Assembly: GCA_964645785.1 (NCBI GenBank)
Contig: CAZYAV010000006.1
Location: 1-64,000 of the forward strand
From: CALWZE01 sp964645785
GTDB lineage: Bacteria; Bacillota; Clostridia; Oscillospirales; Ruminococcaceae
Reading direction: 5' to 3'
DNA length: 64,000 nt
The number at the start of each line of letters is the position of its first letter. Positions within the stretch are counted from its first letter, which is position 1. Shown piece after piece: positions 8,568-17,353 of this stretch. A program made the position numbers and the translations under genes. Below the pieces are notes generated by a model that saw nothing but the letters and a program-made list of their open reading frames with translations, made no database searches and was not told the DNA's origin.

Positions 8568-8773
8568 ATAGATAAGGAAAAAGAACTGTCCGGCGCCGTC
8601 CTGTTTATGTGCGGAGCGTCCGACGCTTCAAAGGCGCATACCGGCCGCAAACAAACCCGTTCAACCGTGCCTGCCCGCCCGTTTCGCCGCGGTGTTGGCA
8701 GGGCGGTGCTGTTTTGTTGCGGTCGCGTGACAGTTCAGCTACGGCAGAGCTGCAGCAAAGGAGGATTTTCTAT

Positions 8774-10129
8774 ATGGAACCTAAATTCGCCTGGCTGGAA
8801 GAATTCAATATTGGCGTCCCATCCATCGACAAAGAGCATCAGCTGCTGTTCAAGATCATCAACAAAATGTTTGCCCTCAAGGAAGAGGACAAAAACAATC
8901 AGTGGATCTGTCAGGAGGGGATTAAATACTTTAAAACCCATGCTGTCAAGCATTTTGAGGATGAAGAAGCCTATATGGTTTCGGTCGGGTATGCAGGTCT
9001 TGCGGCGCATCAACTTGTGCATAAAGGGTTCCGCGAATATACGCTCCCGGCGCTCGAACACGAGCTGGAAGCAACCGCGTATTCCCCCGAATCGATCGAC
9101 CATTTCCTCGGCGTCTGCGCCGGTTGGCTCATCGGCCACACCCTCACCGAGGATCTCGCCATCACCGGGCATTCGGTGCGCAAATGGGAAAAGCTGCTCC
9201 CCGGCGAAGAGCAGACCGTGCTTAAAAAAGTACTGCTGGAGCAGGTCTTTGAAATGTTCCATCTTGAATCGCACCTGATCAGCGACTCCTACAGCGGCGA
9301 GCAGTTTGGAAGCGGCGTCTATTACCGCCTTGTTTTCGGCTGTGACGGCCGGCAGGAAAAGCTGGAAGTGTACATGGTGCTGGAAGATCGCCTTCTCATC
9401 AACACGGTCGGCAAAATCGTCGGTATCCAAACCAACAAGCTCGACAGTGTCCTCATCCACGCCGCCAGATACACAACCCGCCAGTTTGTCTCCCGTGTTA
9501 TTGAACATTTCCCCGCTATCCAAAGCTACGAGTTGAAAGAGGAAAATCTGCTCTCCTACGAGCAGTTCCGGGAATCTTTCAAGCGCGAGACTTTCCAGTC
9601 CAGCCTGCTCTTTGACACCGGGGACGGGTATTTCGCTTTCTGCGCCATTGCGCCGCACCTGCTCGATACCGGCATCGGCACCCCGATTGAGGCCGGCAAC
9701 GCCACGTCCGAAATCAAAAACTATCTCGCCAACCGTGAAGAAAACCCGGCCAATCAAAAGCGCAAAATTCTCATTGTCGATGATTCTGCTACCATCCGGC
9801 AGGGGATGCAGACCCTGCTGAGCGACGCATACGATATCTCGCTTGCGGATTCGGCAGCCGCCGCCATCCGCACCGCCTCCATCAACCGCCCGGATCTCAT
9901 CCTGCTCGACTATGAGATGCCGGTCTGCGACGGCCGGCAGACCCTCGAGATGCTCCGCTCGGTGCCCGAGCTCTCCGCCATCCCCGTCATCTTCCTCACC
10001 GGCCGCCGGGATCCCGAAACGATGATCCAGGTGATGCCGCTCAAGCCGGAGGGCTATCTGCTCAAGGGCGCCGATTCCGCAAAGCTCAAGCAGGAAATTG
10101 ACGCTTTCTTTGAAAAAGCCAAGGGCTGA
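8774..10129 (+). CDS. Bacteriohemerythrin-receiver fusion protein
   Basis: I place the start at 8774, where AAAGGAGG precedes ATGGAACC; the 451-residue product then opens directly with the hemerythrin fold. All seven expected iron ligands are visible: H22, H60, E64, H79, H83, H122 and D127. Residues about 145-330 form a mixed alpha/beta region of unknown type, possibly CheX-like. The C-terminus (from about 333, KRKILIVDDSATIRQ) is a complete response-regulator receiver with phospho-acceptor Asp in LLDYEMP and the conserved Lys in YLLKG. There is no output or kinase domain, so it likely couples oxygen, NO or iron state to a partner through phosphorylation. It is monocistronic. Confidence 0.85.
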   Translation: MEPKFAWLEEFNIGVPSIDKEHQLLFKIINKMFALKEEDKNNQWICQEGIKYFKTHAVKHFEDEEAYMVSVGYAGLAAHQLVHKGFREYTLPALEHELEATAYSPESIDHFLGVCAGWLIGHTLTEDLAITGHSVRKWEKLLPGEEQTVLKKVLLEQVFEMFHLESHLISDSYSGEQFGSGVYYRLVFGCDGRQEKLEVYMVLEDRLLINTVGKIVGIQTNKLDSVLIHAARYTTRQFVSRVIEHFPAIQSYELKEENLLSYEQFRESFKRETFQSSLLFDTGDGYFAFCAIAPHLLDTGIGTPIEAGNATSEIKNYLANREENPANQKRKILIVDDSATIRQGMQTLLSDAYDISLADSAAAAIRTASINRPDLILLDYEMPVCDGRQTLEMLRSVPELSAIPVIFLTGRRDPETMIQVMPLKPEGYLLKGADSAKLKQEIDAFFEKAKG

Positions 10130-10157
10130 TCCGCCCCCGCGCAACAGGACACAAACA

Positions 10158-10193
10158 GGGCAGGGAAAACCGCAGCGGTTTTCCCTGCCCTTT
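10158..10193 (+). terminator. Terminator after the hemerythrin-receiver gene
   Basis: A perfect 16-bp inverted repeat (GGGCAGGGAAAACCGC and its complement) separated by one base, followed by TTT. The stem is long and the T tract short. Confidence 0.75.
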
Positions 10194-10324
10194 CGCGCGC
10201 CCACTCCCCGTCAGAAAAACCGGCGAGGTGTCTTGCGGCTCATGCGGCACATAGTCTATCTCACCGCCTGCCGAAACGCTTCGCCGGCGGCCGCCCCGGC
10301 GAAGCGTCCTTTCCGTTCTCCGTC

Positions 10325-10353
10325 TTGACATCCCGCCGCGCGCATTATATAAT
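10325..10353 (+). promoter_or_regulatory. Consensus sigma-A promoter upstream of tetR
   Basis: TTGACA (10325-10330), 17-bp spacer, TATAAT (10348-10353): a perfect consensus. The next plus-strand start codon is 10710, so the leader is about 350 nt and carries a hairpin element (10599-10649). Confidence 0.8.
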
Positions 10354-10357
10354 CCAT

Positions 10358-10378
10358 TTATATAAATTATTTATATAA
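10358..10378 (+). promoter_or_regulatory. Perfect palindrome at the transcription start, probable TetR operator
   Basis: A 21-bp perfect palindrome with 10-bp arms (TTATATAAAT and its exact complement around a central T) starts 5 bp after the -10 box. Position and symmetry fit an operator for the TetR-family regulator encoded at 10710. That link is inferred. Confidence 0.6.
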
Positions 10379-10587
10379 CACGGCGAATCCGCTCTTTCCA
10401 TGTTCCTAAGCCGCAGACGAACGGCCGGCGTCGTCCAACGCGCATTGGCACGCATCCACCGCTTTAATGAAAATCGAGCGCGTGCGGGTTTTCGGGCAGG
10501 TTGTTTCGCTGTCGTGGGCGTGTATGGCTTAGTTCCCGCCAATTGATCCCCGCATGAATTTTATGCGCAAAAATTAGCTTCCCTTTG

Positions 10588-10682
10588 TATCTCTTTCAGG
10601 AACCGTGCGCGCGCTGCCGGCGGATGCCGGGGGGATTGGCGCGCACTTCGGGCTCATTCACGAATTTTGTCGACAAAAATTC
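10588..10682 (+). repeat. Dispersed hairpin element, copy 1 (51-bp identical core)
   Basis: The core 10599-10649 is identical to the complement of 26804-26854, and weaker similarity continues outward (ATCTCTT on the left, CGAATTTT on the right). The core opens GTGCGCGC and closes GCGCGCAC, with an inner GCCGGC/GCCGG pair, so the RNA would fold into a long hairpin. In both places it lies upstream of a gene and points the same way as that gene (here tetR). Confidence 0.85.
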
Positions 10683-10709
10683 AGGCAAAAAACTGGCCGG
10701 GAGGTATCC

Positions 10710-11282
10710 ATGCCAAAGCAGCGCATCACAAAAGAGATGGTGGTCGACGCCGCGTTCGAGCTCGCGCGTCAGGGCGGGCTCGAGCAGGTGATGGTCAAGG
10801 CTATCGCGGAAAAAATCGGCTGCTCGGTTCAGCCCATCTACAGCTACTGCAAGAACATGGCCGGGCTGAAGCAGGCCGTGTCCGACCGCGCCGTCCGGTT
10901 CGTCCGCGCCTATATCGGCGACCGGCTCGACCCCGCCGACCCGTTTCGCAGCACCGGGCGCGCCTATATCCAGCTTGCCCGGCAGGAGCCGCACCTGTTC
11001 CGCCTCTTCGCCTTTCACCGCCGGGAGGGTGTCCGCACAATGAGCGACCTGTACAAAACCGACGCCGGCGCGCAGATACCGGATTTTCTGTCCCGCGCCC
11101 TCTCCCTCTCCCCGGCGCAGGCAAGGCAGCTGCACATGCACATGCTTGTCTACACTGTCGGCCTCGGCACCGTTCTCAGCGTCAGCTCGCCCGGTATTCC
11201 CTGCGACGAAATTCTCGCCCGGCAGGAGCAGGCCTATCAAATCTTTTTCGCCCACGCAAAGGAGCATTCCCATGACGAATAA
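10710..11282 (+). CDS. TetR-family transcriptional regulator
   Basis: The start at 10710 has GGGAGG five bases upstream; the 190-residue product begins MPKQRITKEMVVDAAFELARQGG, the standard TetR helix-turn-helix entry, followed by VKAIAEKIGCSVQPIYSYCKNM as recognition region. The C-terminal half is a helical ligand/dimer domain resembling TetR_C groups seen with YKSTTGF-type flavodoxins. The 3' end overlaps the flavodoxin gene by 11 bases, so the two are co-translated. A perfect palindrome at the upstream promoter suggests autoregulation. Ligand unknown. Confidence 0.9.
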   Translation: MPKQRITKEMVVDAAFELARQGGLEQVMVKAIAEKIGCSVQPIYSYCKNMAGLKQAVSDRAVRFVRAYIGDRLDPADPFRSTGRAYIQLARQEPHLFRLFAFHRREGVRTMSDLYKTDAGAQIPDFLSRALSLSPAQARQLHMHMLVYTVGLGTVLSVSSPGIPCDEILARQEQAYQIFFAHAKEHSHDE

Positions 11283-11838
11283 AACCGTTGTCTGCTACAA
11301 AAGCACAACCGGCTTCACCGAGCGTTACGCAAAGCTGATTGCGGATTCCCTGGATTGCAGGCTTCTGCCGCTTTCCGCTCTGTGCCGGGAGCCCGCCGCC
11401 TTCGACCTCCTGATCTTTGGCGGCCGGTGCTGCGCCGGCAGGATTGACGGCCTGAAAAAGGCCAAGGCACTCGCCGCACGGGCGGGCGCCGGGCTCGTTG
11501 TGTTCGCAACCGGCGCAATGCCCGAACAGGCCGTGCAGGAAATTGACAGGCTCTGGTCAACCAATCTCACCCCGGACGAGCAGCGCAGCGTTCCACATTT
11601 TTACCTGCCGGGCGGCCTGTGCTATGAAAAGCTGCCGCCCCATGAGCGCCTGATGATGCAGGCGTTCGCCGCCATGATGAAGCGCAGGGCGGGCGGCAAA
11701 TCCGCCTCCCCAGCGGACACGGCTTTGGCGCAGATGCTCGGCGCCTCCTACGACCTCTTCTGCCCCCAGGCCGTCGAGCCCCTTCTCGCGGCTCTCGGCG
11801 CCGAATCCTCCCGCGGGGGAAGCGCCCGCCGCCCGTGA
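11272..11838 (+). CDS. Flavodoxin-like protein
   Basis: The ATG at 11272 follows AAAGGAGC inside the end of tetR. The 188-residue product starts MTNKTVVCYKSTTGFTERYAKLIA, a flavodoxin phosphate-binding loop (S/T-rich STTGFT), and continues with a DLLIFGGRCCAGRIDG segment matching the second FMN loop of flavodoxin-domain proteins; the C-terminal 50 residues are low-complexity. It should bind FMN in the cytosol and act in redox chemistry; which partner is unknown. Paired with and presumably controlled by the upstream TetR regulator. Confidence 0.85.
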   Translation: MTNKTVVCYKSTTGFTERYAKLIADSLDCRLLPLSALCREPAAFDLLIFGGRCCAGRIDGLKKAKALAARAGAGLVVFATGAMPEQAVQEIDRLWSTNLTPDEQRSVPHFYLPGGLCYEKLPPHERLMMQAFAAMMKRRAGGKSASPADTALAQMLGASYDLFCPQAVEPLLAALGAESSRGGSARRP

Positions 11839-12002
11839 ACCCGCTCCGTCTCCGTTTTCTGCGCGCGCCCGGCGCGGAGCCTGCCAAACGCGTACCAAAA
11901 ACGGGGACATCCCTGCGCCCCGTCTTTCCTGCCCGCTTATCCGGCCTGCTGCTGTGCGTTCCGAGCCTATGCTGTACACCAGCCGTTTGCAGGGTTATAT
12001 AG

Positions 12003-12044
12003 AAAAAGCCGGCATCCCGGGAGATCCCCGGAATACCGGCTTTT
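12003..12044 (-). terminator. Terminator of the tRNA-His/tRNA-Gln transcript
   Basis: An interrupted GCCGG...CCGGC stem with flanking A5 and T5 tracts begins directly after the CCA end of tRNA-Gln. It is symmetric enough to act on the flavodoxin transcript from the other side. Confidence 0.85.
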
Positions 12045-12120
12045 TGGCTGGGCCGGCTGGATTTGAACCAGCGGGATGACGGAGTCAAAGTCCGTTGCCT
12101 TACCCCTTGGCTACGGCCCA
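12045..12120 (-). tRNA. tRNA-Gln (TTG)
   Basis: Read on the minus strand it starts TGGGCCGTAGCC, has anticodon loop CTTTGAC (anticodon TTG), a GTTCAAATC T-loop, acceptor stem TGGGCCG/CGGCCCA, discriminator G and an encoded CCA. Confidence 0.95.
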
Positions 12121-12195
12121 ATCTCAAAATAAAAGCAATCGCCCGACCGTCATGAGCCAAACAACAGGCTCCTGCCGGCTCGGGCGACGCAAAAG

Positions 12196-12271
12196 TGGGG
12201 TGGATGACGGGACTCGAACCCACAACAACCAGAACCACAATCTGGCGCTCTACCATTGAACTACATCCACC
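12196..12271 (-). tRNA. tRNA-His (GTG)
   Basis: The minus strand gives GGTGGATGTAG with the extra 5' G typical of tRNA-His, anticodon loop TTGTGGT (anticodon GTG), T-loop GTTCGAGTC, discriminator C and an encoded CCA. It is 75 bp upstream of tRNA-Gln in the same direction; the spacer holds a TCGGGC/GCCCGA pair that could form a processing hairpin. Confidence 0.95.
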
Positions 12272-12519
12272 ATAAAAAAGAGAGCTTATATTATAATAGC
12301 CGACTTACCCCCGGTTGTCAAGTGCTTTTTCCCGAATAACAGGAACGATCCGCGGGGATTCCGCTGCCGTCTGCAAAAAGGAACCGAACGGCGGCGAACA
12401 GAGCCAGCCCACTGCGGCAAAGCCGCCAAAGGCCGGAGCCGAAAGGCAGGCGTTCCCCTGTTCGCCCCGGCTGCAATCACCTGAAGCCGCCCTGTCCCCC
12501 GCCGCTTCCTGGGCGGGGC

Positions 12520-13317
12520 TCATTTCCAGCGCGGCGCAATCTCGTCAATCGACTCAATCCGCTTCAGTCCCAGCGCGCGGATTGTCTTAAGCGCACACGC
12601 CCAGTCCTCGTCCCGCTCAAGCGCCTGCGGGCGGTGCGCGTCATACCCGATGATGCACGCGCACCCGCAATCCGCCGCAATTTTCCAGAACGCGTCGTGC
12701 GGATAGCACTCCGCCTTGCCCCTGTCCTGCCCGATTTGGTAGCCGCCGATGTTGAATTCAAGCGGAATGCGCAGCCGCGCCGCTTTCTCGCAGATTTTGC
12801 GGCTGATTCGCTCGCAGTCCCCGTCAAACGACGGATACGCGCGCATAAACAGATCCGGGTGCGCGAGATAGAGGAACCGCTCATATTCCATCCCGCGCAG
12901 CACCGTCTCCAGATAATAGTCAAGGTGCTCCCTGTCCTTGACCGAATGCCCAAAATACTCCGCGTCGAGCGCGCTCGTCGGGAAATGGCATCCGAAAATC
13001 AAATACAGCTCCTTTTCCCGCGCCGTGTCGGTCAGCCAGGGCATGAATTCCGCATAATACTCGCACTCCAGCCCAAGCCGGATATCAATTTTGCCCTTAA
13101 ACCTGTCCTTAAGGCTTAAAATCCGGTAAACATACCCCTCAAACTGGCTGATGTCCATGCGCACCTGCGGCTTATATTCCCCCCTGTACGGCCACGGCGT
13201 GTGATCCGAAAATCCCAGCGTGTCCATATCCGCCGCAATCGCGCTCAGCACATAGGCCTCGTCCGTCCCGGTCGCGTGGCCGCATCGGTATGTGTGCGTG
13301 TGGAAATTGTTTTTCAT
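12520..13317 (-). CDS. PHP-domain histidinol-phosphatase-like protein
   Basis: The start at 13317 has GGGGGAG just upstream. The 265-residue protein has the PHP metal-site series in order: NFHTHTYRCGHA at the N-terminus, GFSDHTPWP, GLECEYY, IFGCHF, LAHPDLF and a C-terminal GYDAHRP. This is the histidinol-phosphatase (HisK/HisJ) group of polymerase-and-histidinol-phosphatase enzymes, which hydrolyse phosphomonoesters with a trinuclear metal site. No other histidine-synthesis gene is nearby, so the true substrate is uncertain. Confidence 0.85.
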   Translation of the reverse strand: MKNNFHTHTYRCGHATGTDEAYVLSAIAADMDTLGFSDHTPWPYRGEYKPQVRMDISQFEGYVYRILSLKDRFKGKIDIRLGLECEYYAEFMPWLTDTAREKELYLIFGCHFPTSALDAEYFGHSVKDREHLDYYLETVLRGMEYERFLYLAHPDLFMRAYPSFDGDCERISRKICEKAARLRIPLEFNIGGYQIGQDRGKAECYPHDAFWKIAADCGCACIIGYDAHRPQALERDEDWACALKTIRALGLKRIESIDEIAPRWK

Positions 13318-14115
13318 CTTCTCCCCCGCCTTTCCCTTCTCCTGACGTATCCCGCAAATCGAACCCGCAGCCGCAAAAGCACTGCCGGCCGCCGCGTTTT
13401 CAGCCGCCCCCACAGGCAAACGGTGCATAAAGGGCGCGCCCTGCATCCGTCGGGGCAGCCGTTTCGGGTGCGACCGTTTTGCTCTCCCGCTGTGCCGGGC
13501 AGCAGGCCGCCTTTAAACGGCAATCCGGCTTTCCCGCCATCCCCGAACCGGATTGGCGCGCAAAGCCCTGCGGGTCACATCGAGCTTCGCTCGCCGTCCG
13601 GTTCGCCGCCGCGCCCGGCAGCTTGTCCGCAGGTGCCGGCTCGCGTAATGCCCAGCCGGGCGCCCTCATCCCGGCTCGGCCTTCGGCGCCAGCTCACCCA
13701 GCCCGTCCGGCCGGGTCTGTGCGCCGCCGCCTTCCCCTGCCCGGGCACTTCTCCTTTACAGCCGCCACATAAGTATATTTTTATTATAGTGTTTTTCCCC
13801 GCGCAGCGCAACGGAAAATCTGCCGCCCCTTTTTCGGGGCATCGGCGGTGTGGCCTCCCGGCCGAGGGAGCCCACCGCCAAAGGCCGCCAGCCCAAGCGC
13901 CGTTTTCCACACAGGCTCCACGCCCCATGAATCGGCCGCTCTGCACCTGTTGCCCGTGCTCTCCTGTATCAGCGATGCCCCGCGTGCTGTTTTCGCCGTT
14001 TCTGCCGCATCCGGCGCATTCCGCTCCATCCGCAGCTTTAAAAGGGAGCCCGCCGGCTTGCAGCACACAAGCCCGCGCACAGAGCACAAGATTGGCCGTT
14101 CCGCGCCTGTTTTTC

Positions 14116-14190
14116 CCGGTCTCCGGATTCCCGCAGCTCGTCCGGAACCCTCCTGCCCGCCCCGACGCCCTGGTCGCCCCTTCAAGCTCC
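14116..14190. repeat. About 75-bp imperfect direct repeat, copy 1
   Basis: Starts CCCGGTCTCCGGATTCCC and contains CTCGTCCGGAACCCTCCTGC; the second copy is at 14264-14343, and a shorter third piece (CGCTCGCCCCTGCAA) lies at 14222-14236. Confidence 0.65.
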
Positions 14191-14263
14191 GTCCCCGCGA
14201 GCCCCATGGCCACGCTGCGCCCGCTCGCCCCTGCAAACTCTACCGCGCCGCGCCCCACCCCAT

Positions 14264-14343
14264 TGTCCCGGTCTCCGAATCCCCATGGCTCGTCCGGAAC
14301 CCTCCTGCCTGCCCGGCGCCCTCCGCTCGCCCCTGCAAGCTCC
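14264..14343. repeat. About 75-bp imperfect direct repeat, copy 2
   Basis: Same orientation as 14116-14190, sharing GGCTCGTCCGGAACCCTCCT-like and CAAGCTCC blocks with scattered mismatches. Confidence 0.65.
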
Positions 14344-14546
14344 ACATTCGCACCGTGCCTGTTCTCCTGCCCATTCCCCTGTGTCTGCGCCGACCCGCAC
14401 CCTCAATCGCTCTGCACCCGTTGCTCCACGCTTTCCTGTCCTCCGCACCGCCCTGCCCGCCGCTTCTGCCGCTCTCCTACCCGGCGCTCCTCAGCGCGGC
14501 GATTGCCTGTCTCGCCCAAATCCGGGCGCAGCGTTCCGCCCCGCAC

Positions 14547-14594
14547 AAAAAAGCCGCGCAGCCACCCCGGTTTTGGGCGGCCGCGCGGCTTTTT
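14547..14594 (-). terminator. Terminator after the M29 aminopeptidase
   Basis: A long AAGCCGCGC...GCGCGGCTT stem has T6 on the minus-strand exit side. Confidence 0.85.
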
Positions 14595-14604
14595 CCCGTC
14601 TCGC

Positions 14605-15720
14605 TTATTTCAAATTTTCCGGGTTCAGGCATTTCAGCTCATCCAGAACAAACAGCCCGTCCTTGCGGATCAGCACATCGTCAAAATAGATCTCGCCGCC
14701 GCCAAATTCCGGCGTCTGCTGGCAGATCAGATCCCAGTGCACCGCGCTGTGGTTGCCGTTTTCGGACGCGTCGTAGCAGTTACCCGGCGTGAGGTGGAAG
14801 CTGCCCGCCATCTTTTCGTCGAACAGGATATCGCCGAACGGCCGCACGCAGTAGGGATTGACGCCGAACGCAAACTCGCCGATATAGCTCGCCCCCTCGT
14901 CAATCTGGAACACCTTCATCATCCGCTCGGTGTCGTTGGACGAGCCGTCCACAATCTTGCCGTCCTTAAAGGTCAGCTTGACGTCGGTGTACATAAACCC
15001 GTCGTTGGGGGACGGGCAGTTGTAGCTGATAACCCCGTTGACCGAGTCGCGCACCGGCGCCGTGAAAATTTCGCCGTCCGGGATATTCATATTGCCCGAC
15101 ATGCCGACCGACGGGATCCCCTTGATGGAAAAGGTGATGTCCGTGCCCGGGCCGGTGATGTGCACCTTGTCCGTTTTGTCCATCAGCGCGATGAGCGACT
15201 TCATCGCCTCGCCCATCCTGTCGTAGTCGACCAGGCAGGCGTTGAGATAAAAGTCCTCGAATTCCTCCGTGCTCATGCCCGCCAGCTGCGCCATCGCGTG
15301 GTTGGGATACCGCAGCACCGACCATTTTGTGTGGTTGCAGCGCCGGTCAAGGTGAATCGGCCCCCAGTAATTGCGCCGGTAAACCGAAAGCTGCGCGTCG
15401 CTCAGCCGGTTCCACTGGTTGATATTCTCCGACGCGCGCACGTCGATGTACGCGTCCATATCCTTCATCCGGGTCAGCTCATAGGACGCGATCTCCGCGC
15501 AGTGCTCGTCGTCCGCGCCGCCGAACAGCGCCGCCTCCACCTCATAATCAAAAATGTGCGCAAACGGCTTGCCGCCCGCGTTGTACGCCTCCTGCACAAG
15601 CATCTTCAAAAAGGCGGTCTCCGATCCGTGCATCTCAATCAGAATCTTTTCGCCGGGCTTCAGATACACCGCGTGGTTGATGAGAAATTTCGCAAATTTG
15701 CGGAGTCTTGGATCCTCCAT
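14605..15720 (-). CDS. M29-family aminopeptidase
   Basis: The 371-residue protein matches the thermophilic-aminopeptidase family (AmpS/AmpT/PepS): N-terminal MEDPRLRKFAKFLINHAVYLKPGEKILIE, then a C-terminal metal region with GEFAFGVNPYC, DILFDEKMAGSFHLTPGNCYDASENGN and SAVHWDLIC, which carry the Glu, His and Asp ligands typical of this two-metal enzyme. No signal peptide, so cytosolic removal of N-terminal residues from peptides is expected. It has its own terminator and is separated from the symporter gene by another. Confidence 0.9.
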   Translation of the reverse strand: MEDPRLRKFAKFLINHAVYLKPGEKILIEMHGSETAFLKMLVQEAYNAGGKPFAHIFDYEVEAALFGGADDEHCAEIASYELTRMKDMDAYIDVRASENINQWNRLSDAQLSVYRRNYWGPIHLDRRCNHTKWSVLRYPNHAMAQLAGMSTEEFEDFYLNACLVDYDRMGEAMKSLIALMDKTDKVHITGPGTDITFSIKGIPSVGMSGNMNIPDGEIFTAPVRDSVNGVISYNCPSPNDGFMYTDVKLTFKDGKIVDGSSNDTERMMKVFQIDEGASYIGEFAFGVNPYCVRPFGDILFDEKMAGSFHLTPGNCYDASENGNHSAVHWDLICQQTPEFGGGEIYFDDVLIRKDGLFVLDELKCLNPENLK

Positions 15721-15745
15721 GCCTGGTCATTCCCCTTTCTTTTCC

Positions 15746-15780
15746 AAAAAGGAGGATGGGAAGCCCACCCTCCTTTTTTT
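15746..15780 (-). terminator. Terminator between symporter and M29 aminopeptidase
   Basis: AAAAAGGAGG(A/G)TGGG pairs with CCCACCCTCCTTTTT around a 3-base loop; it ends the symporter transcript and has U-rich tails on both strands. Confidence 0.85.
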
Positions 15781-15794
15781 GTGTTCGGTCTGTC

Positions 15795-17198
15795 TTATTT
15801 TTTGTAAAGCACGTCGATGTCGTTGCTCGAATCCTTGTTTTTCGTGAACGCGGAAACCAGCACGATCATCAGCACCGAGGCCGGAACCGCAATCAGCGCG
15901 CTCTCGATGCCGAGCGGCTTGGCCAGGATGATATTCCACAGAATCGTCACCACCGCGCCGGTCAGGATGCCCGCGATACCGCCCGCTCTTGTGACCTTTT
16001 TCGAGAACAGCGCAAACAGGAACGCCGGCGTGATCGCCGCGCCGTACATGCCGTAAGCGGTGAGCTGCAGCGTAATGATGGACGGGAAGAAGAGAGAGCA
16101 CGCAACCGCCAGCAGCCCCAGCACAACAACCGTTACCCGCAGGAAGCTCATCTTCTGCTTGTCGGTGGCGTCCTTTTTGATAAACTTGCCCCACACATCG
16201 TAGGTCAGGTTGGTCGAGGTCGAAAGCAGGAAGCTGTCCGCCGTGGTGATAATAAAGGACACACAGGCCGCCAGCACAAGCGCGCCCATCAGGAACGGCA
16301 GGAAGCCGATTGCCAGCTCAAAGATGACGTTGGAAGCAATCTCCAGGTTGGGCAGCAGCACGATACCGATGGTGGACAGGATGATAATCAGCGCGCAGAC
16401 AACAACCTCCGCGATAAACATGCCGATATTGGATTTCTTCGCCTCGTCCGAGTCCTTCGCGGACGCAAACCGTTGCATCATGTTCTGGTCGCCCAGCATC
16501 AGCGAGATGGTCGGCACCATGTACCCCGCAATCTGGTACCAGGTCAGGCCGCCGAAGCCCTTCTTGACCTCGGGCAGCGCCGCAACCATGCTGCCCCAGC
16601 CGCCGGCCGCCGAAACCAGAAGCGGAATCGCCAGCAAAAAGCCGCCGACCATAACCAGCGCGCCGATCGCGTCGGAATACGCAACCGTCACCATGCCGCC
16701 CGTGACGGTCAGCAGGATGATAAACACCGTCGCAATAAGGGTCGCGACATTGACGTCCATGCCGGTCGTCAGCGCAACGATATTGCCGGCCGCCTTAACC
16801 TGGGTCGCTACAATGCCGACATAGGCCAGCATAATGCAGATTGCGGAAAGCACCCGCGCCGTGACGCCATAGCGCGCCTCAAAAATCTCCGGCAGGGTCA
16901 GCTTCTCGGTCTTGCGCATTTTCCCCGCGATAAAATACAGCAGGATAATGCCGATCGGCGCGCCCAAAAAGTGCAGGACGCCGACCCACGGGCCGTAATT
17001 GTAAATCACGCTCGCGCTGCCGGTGATGCCGCCGCCGCCGCACCAGGTCGCCAGCAGGGTGCCGACCAGAATAATCATGGGCAGCCGCCTGCCCGCAACC
17101 ACAAAGTCCTCCGTATTTTTGACCTTCCTTCTGCTGATGAAAAAGCCGTACACAATCAGCAGCAGCAGGTAGCCGCCGATGACCAGCATATAACCCAT
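15795..17198 (-). CDS. Sodium:solute symporter (SSS family)
   Basis: The 467-residue membrane protein has about 12-13 hydrophobic helices. It starts with a short periplasmic lead and TM1, then the family segment VKNTEDFVVAGRRLP, LATWCGGGGITGSAS in TM2 (sodium-site region), and a late ACVSFIITTADSFLLSTSTNLTYDVW, the SSS signature with Ser/Thr residues that form the second half of the sodium site. It should import a small solute driven by sodium; the substrate (amino acid, sugar or carboxylate) cannot be told from the sequence. Ribosome site AGGAGG; promoter and operator at 17222-17264. Confidence 0.93.
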   Translation of the reverse strand: MGYMLVIGGYLLLLIVYGFFISRRKVKNTEDFVVAGRRLPMIILVGTLLATWCGGGGITGSASVIYNYGPWVGVLHFLGAPIGIILLYFIAGKMRKTEKLTLPEIFEARYGVTARVLSAICIMLAYVGIVATQVKAAGNIVALTTGMDVNVATLIATVFIILLTVTGGMVTVAYSDAIGALVMVGGFLLAIPLLVSAAGGWGSMVAALPEVKKGFGGLTWYQIAGYMVPTISLMLGDQNMMQRFASAKDSDEAKKSNIGMFIAEVVVCALIIILSTIGIVLLPNLEIASNVIFELAIGFLPFLMGALVLAACVSFIITTADSFLLSTSTNLTYDVWGKFIKKDATDKQKMSFLRVTVVVLGLLAVACSLFFPSIITLQLTAYGMYGAAITPAFLFALFSKKVTRAGGIAGILTGAVVTILWNIILAKPLGIESALIAVPASVLMIVLVSAFTKNKDSSNDIDVLYKK

Positions 17199-17221
17199 AA
17201 ATTTATCCTCCTCAAGAATAA

Positions 17222-17264
17222 AAACTATGATGCATAGTTTATCAGATTAAAGCGTTGCTGTCAA
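17222..17264 (-). promoter_or_regulatory. Symporter promoter with overlapping palindromic operator
   Basis: On the minus strand TTGACA (17264-17259), 17-bp spacer, TAAACT (17241-17236). A perfect inverted repeat AAACTATG-N3-CATAGTTT (17222-17240) covers the -10 box and start site, the usual place for a repressor operator. Confidence 0.75.
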
Positions 17265-17353
17265 TCTTCCTTCCCCGTTCCGGCGCCGCGCCGTACCCGC
17301 CGCGGCGCTTCCACGCACCAGGTTGCCTCTTTACTTCCGCCCAAAAATGGTCT

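Larger units (their letters stand above)
13318..14546. other. 1.2-kb GC-rich region without a credible gene
   Basis: All six frames have open stretches because of the C/G bias, but none has a ribosome site, a plausible protein composition or a recognisable motif. It holds a partial direct repeat (14116-14190 and 14264-14343). The DNA beyond it is the M29 peptidase terminator. Confidence 0.6.

Noticed and set aside
8574..8773. Possible riboswitch in the 200-nt leader of the hemerythrin-receiver gene
   Set aside because: Small hairpins are present, but I could not match the conserved bases of c-di-GMP or other known riboswitches.
13201..15807. An 868-codon plus-strand open frame
   Set aside because: It runs antisense through the PHP phosphatase and M29 aminopeptidase genes, which have clear motifs and ribosome sites; it is a GC-bias shadow.
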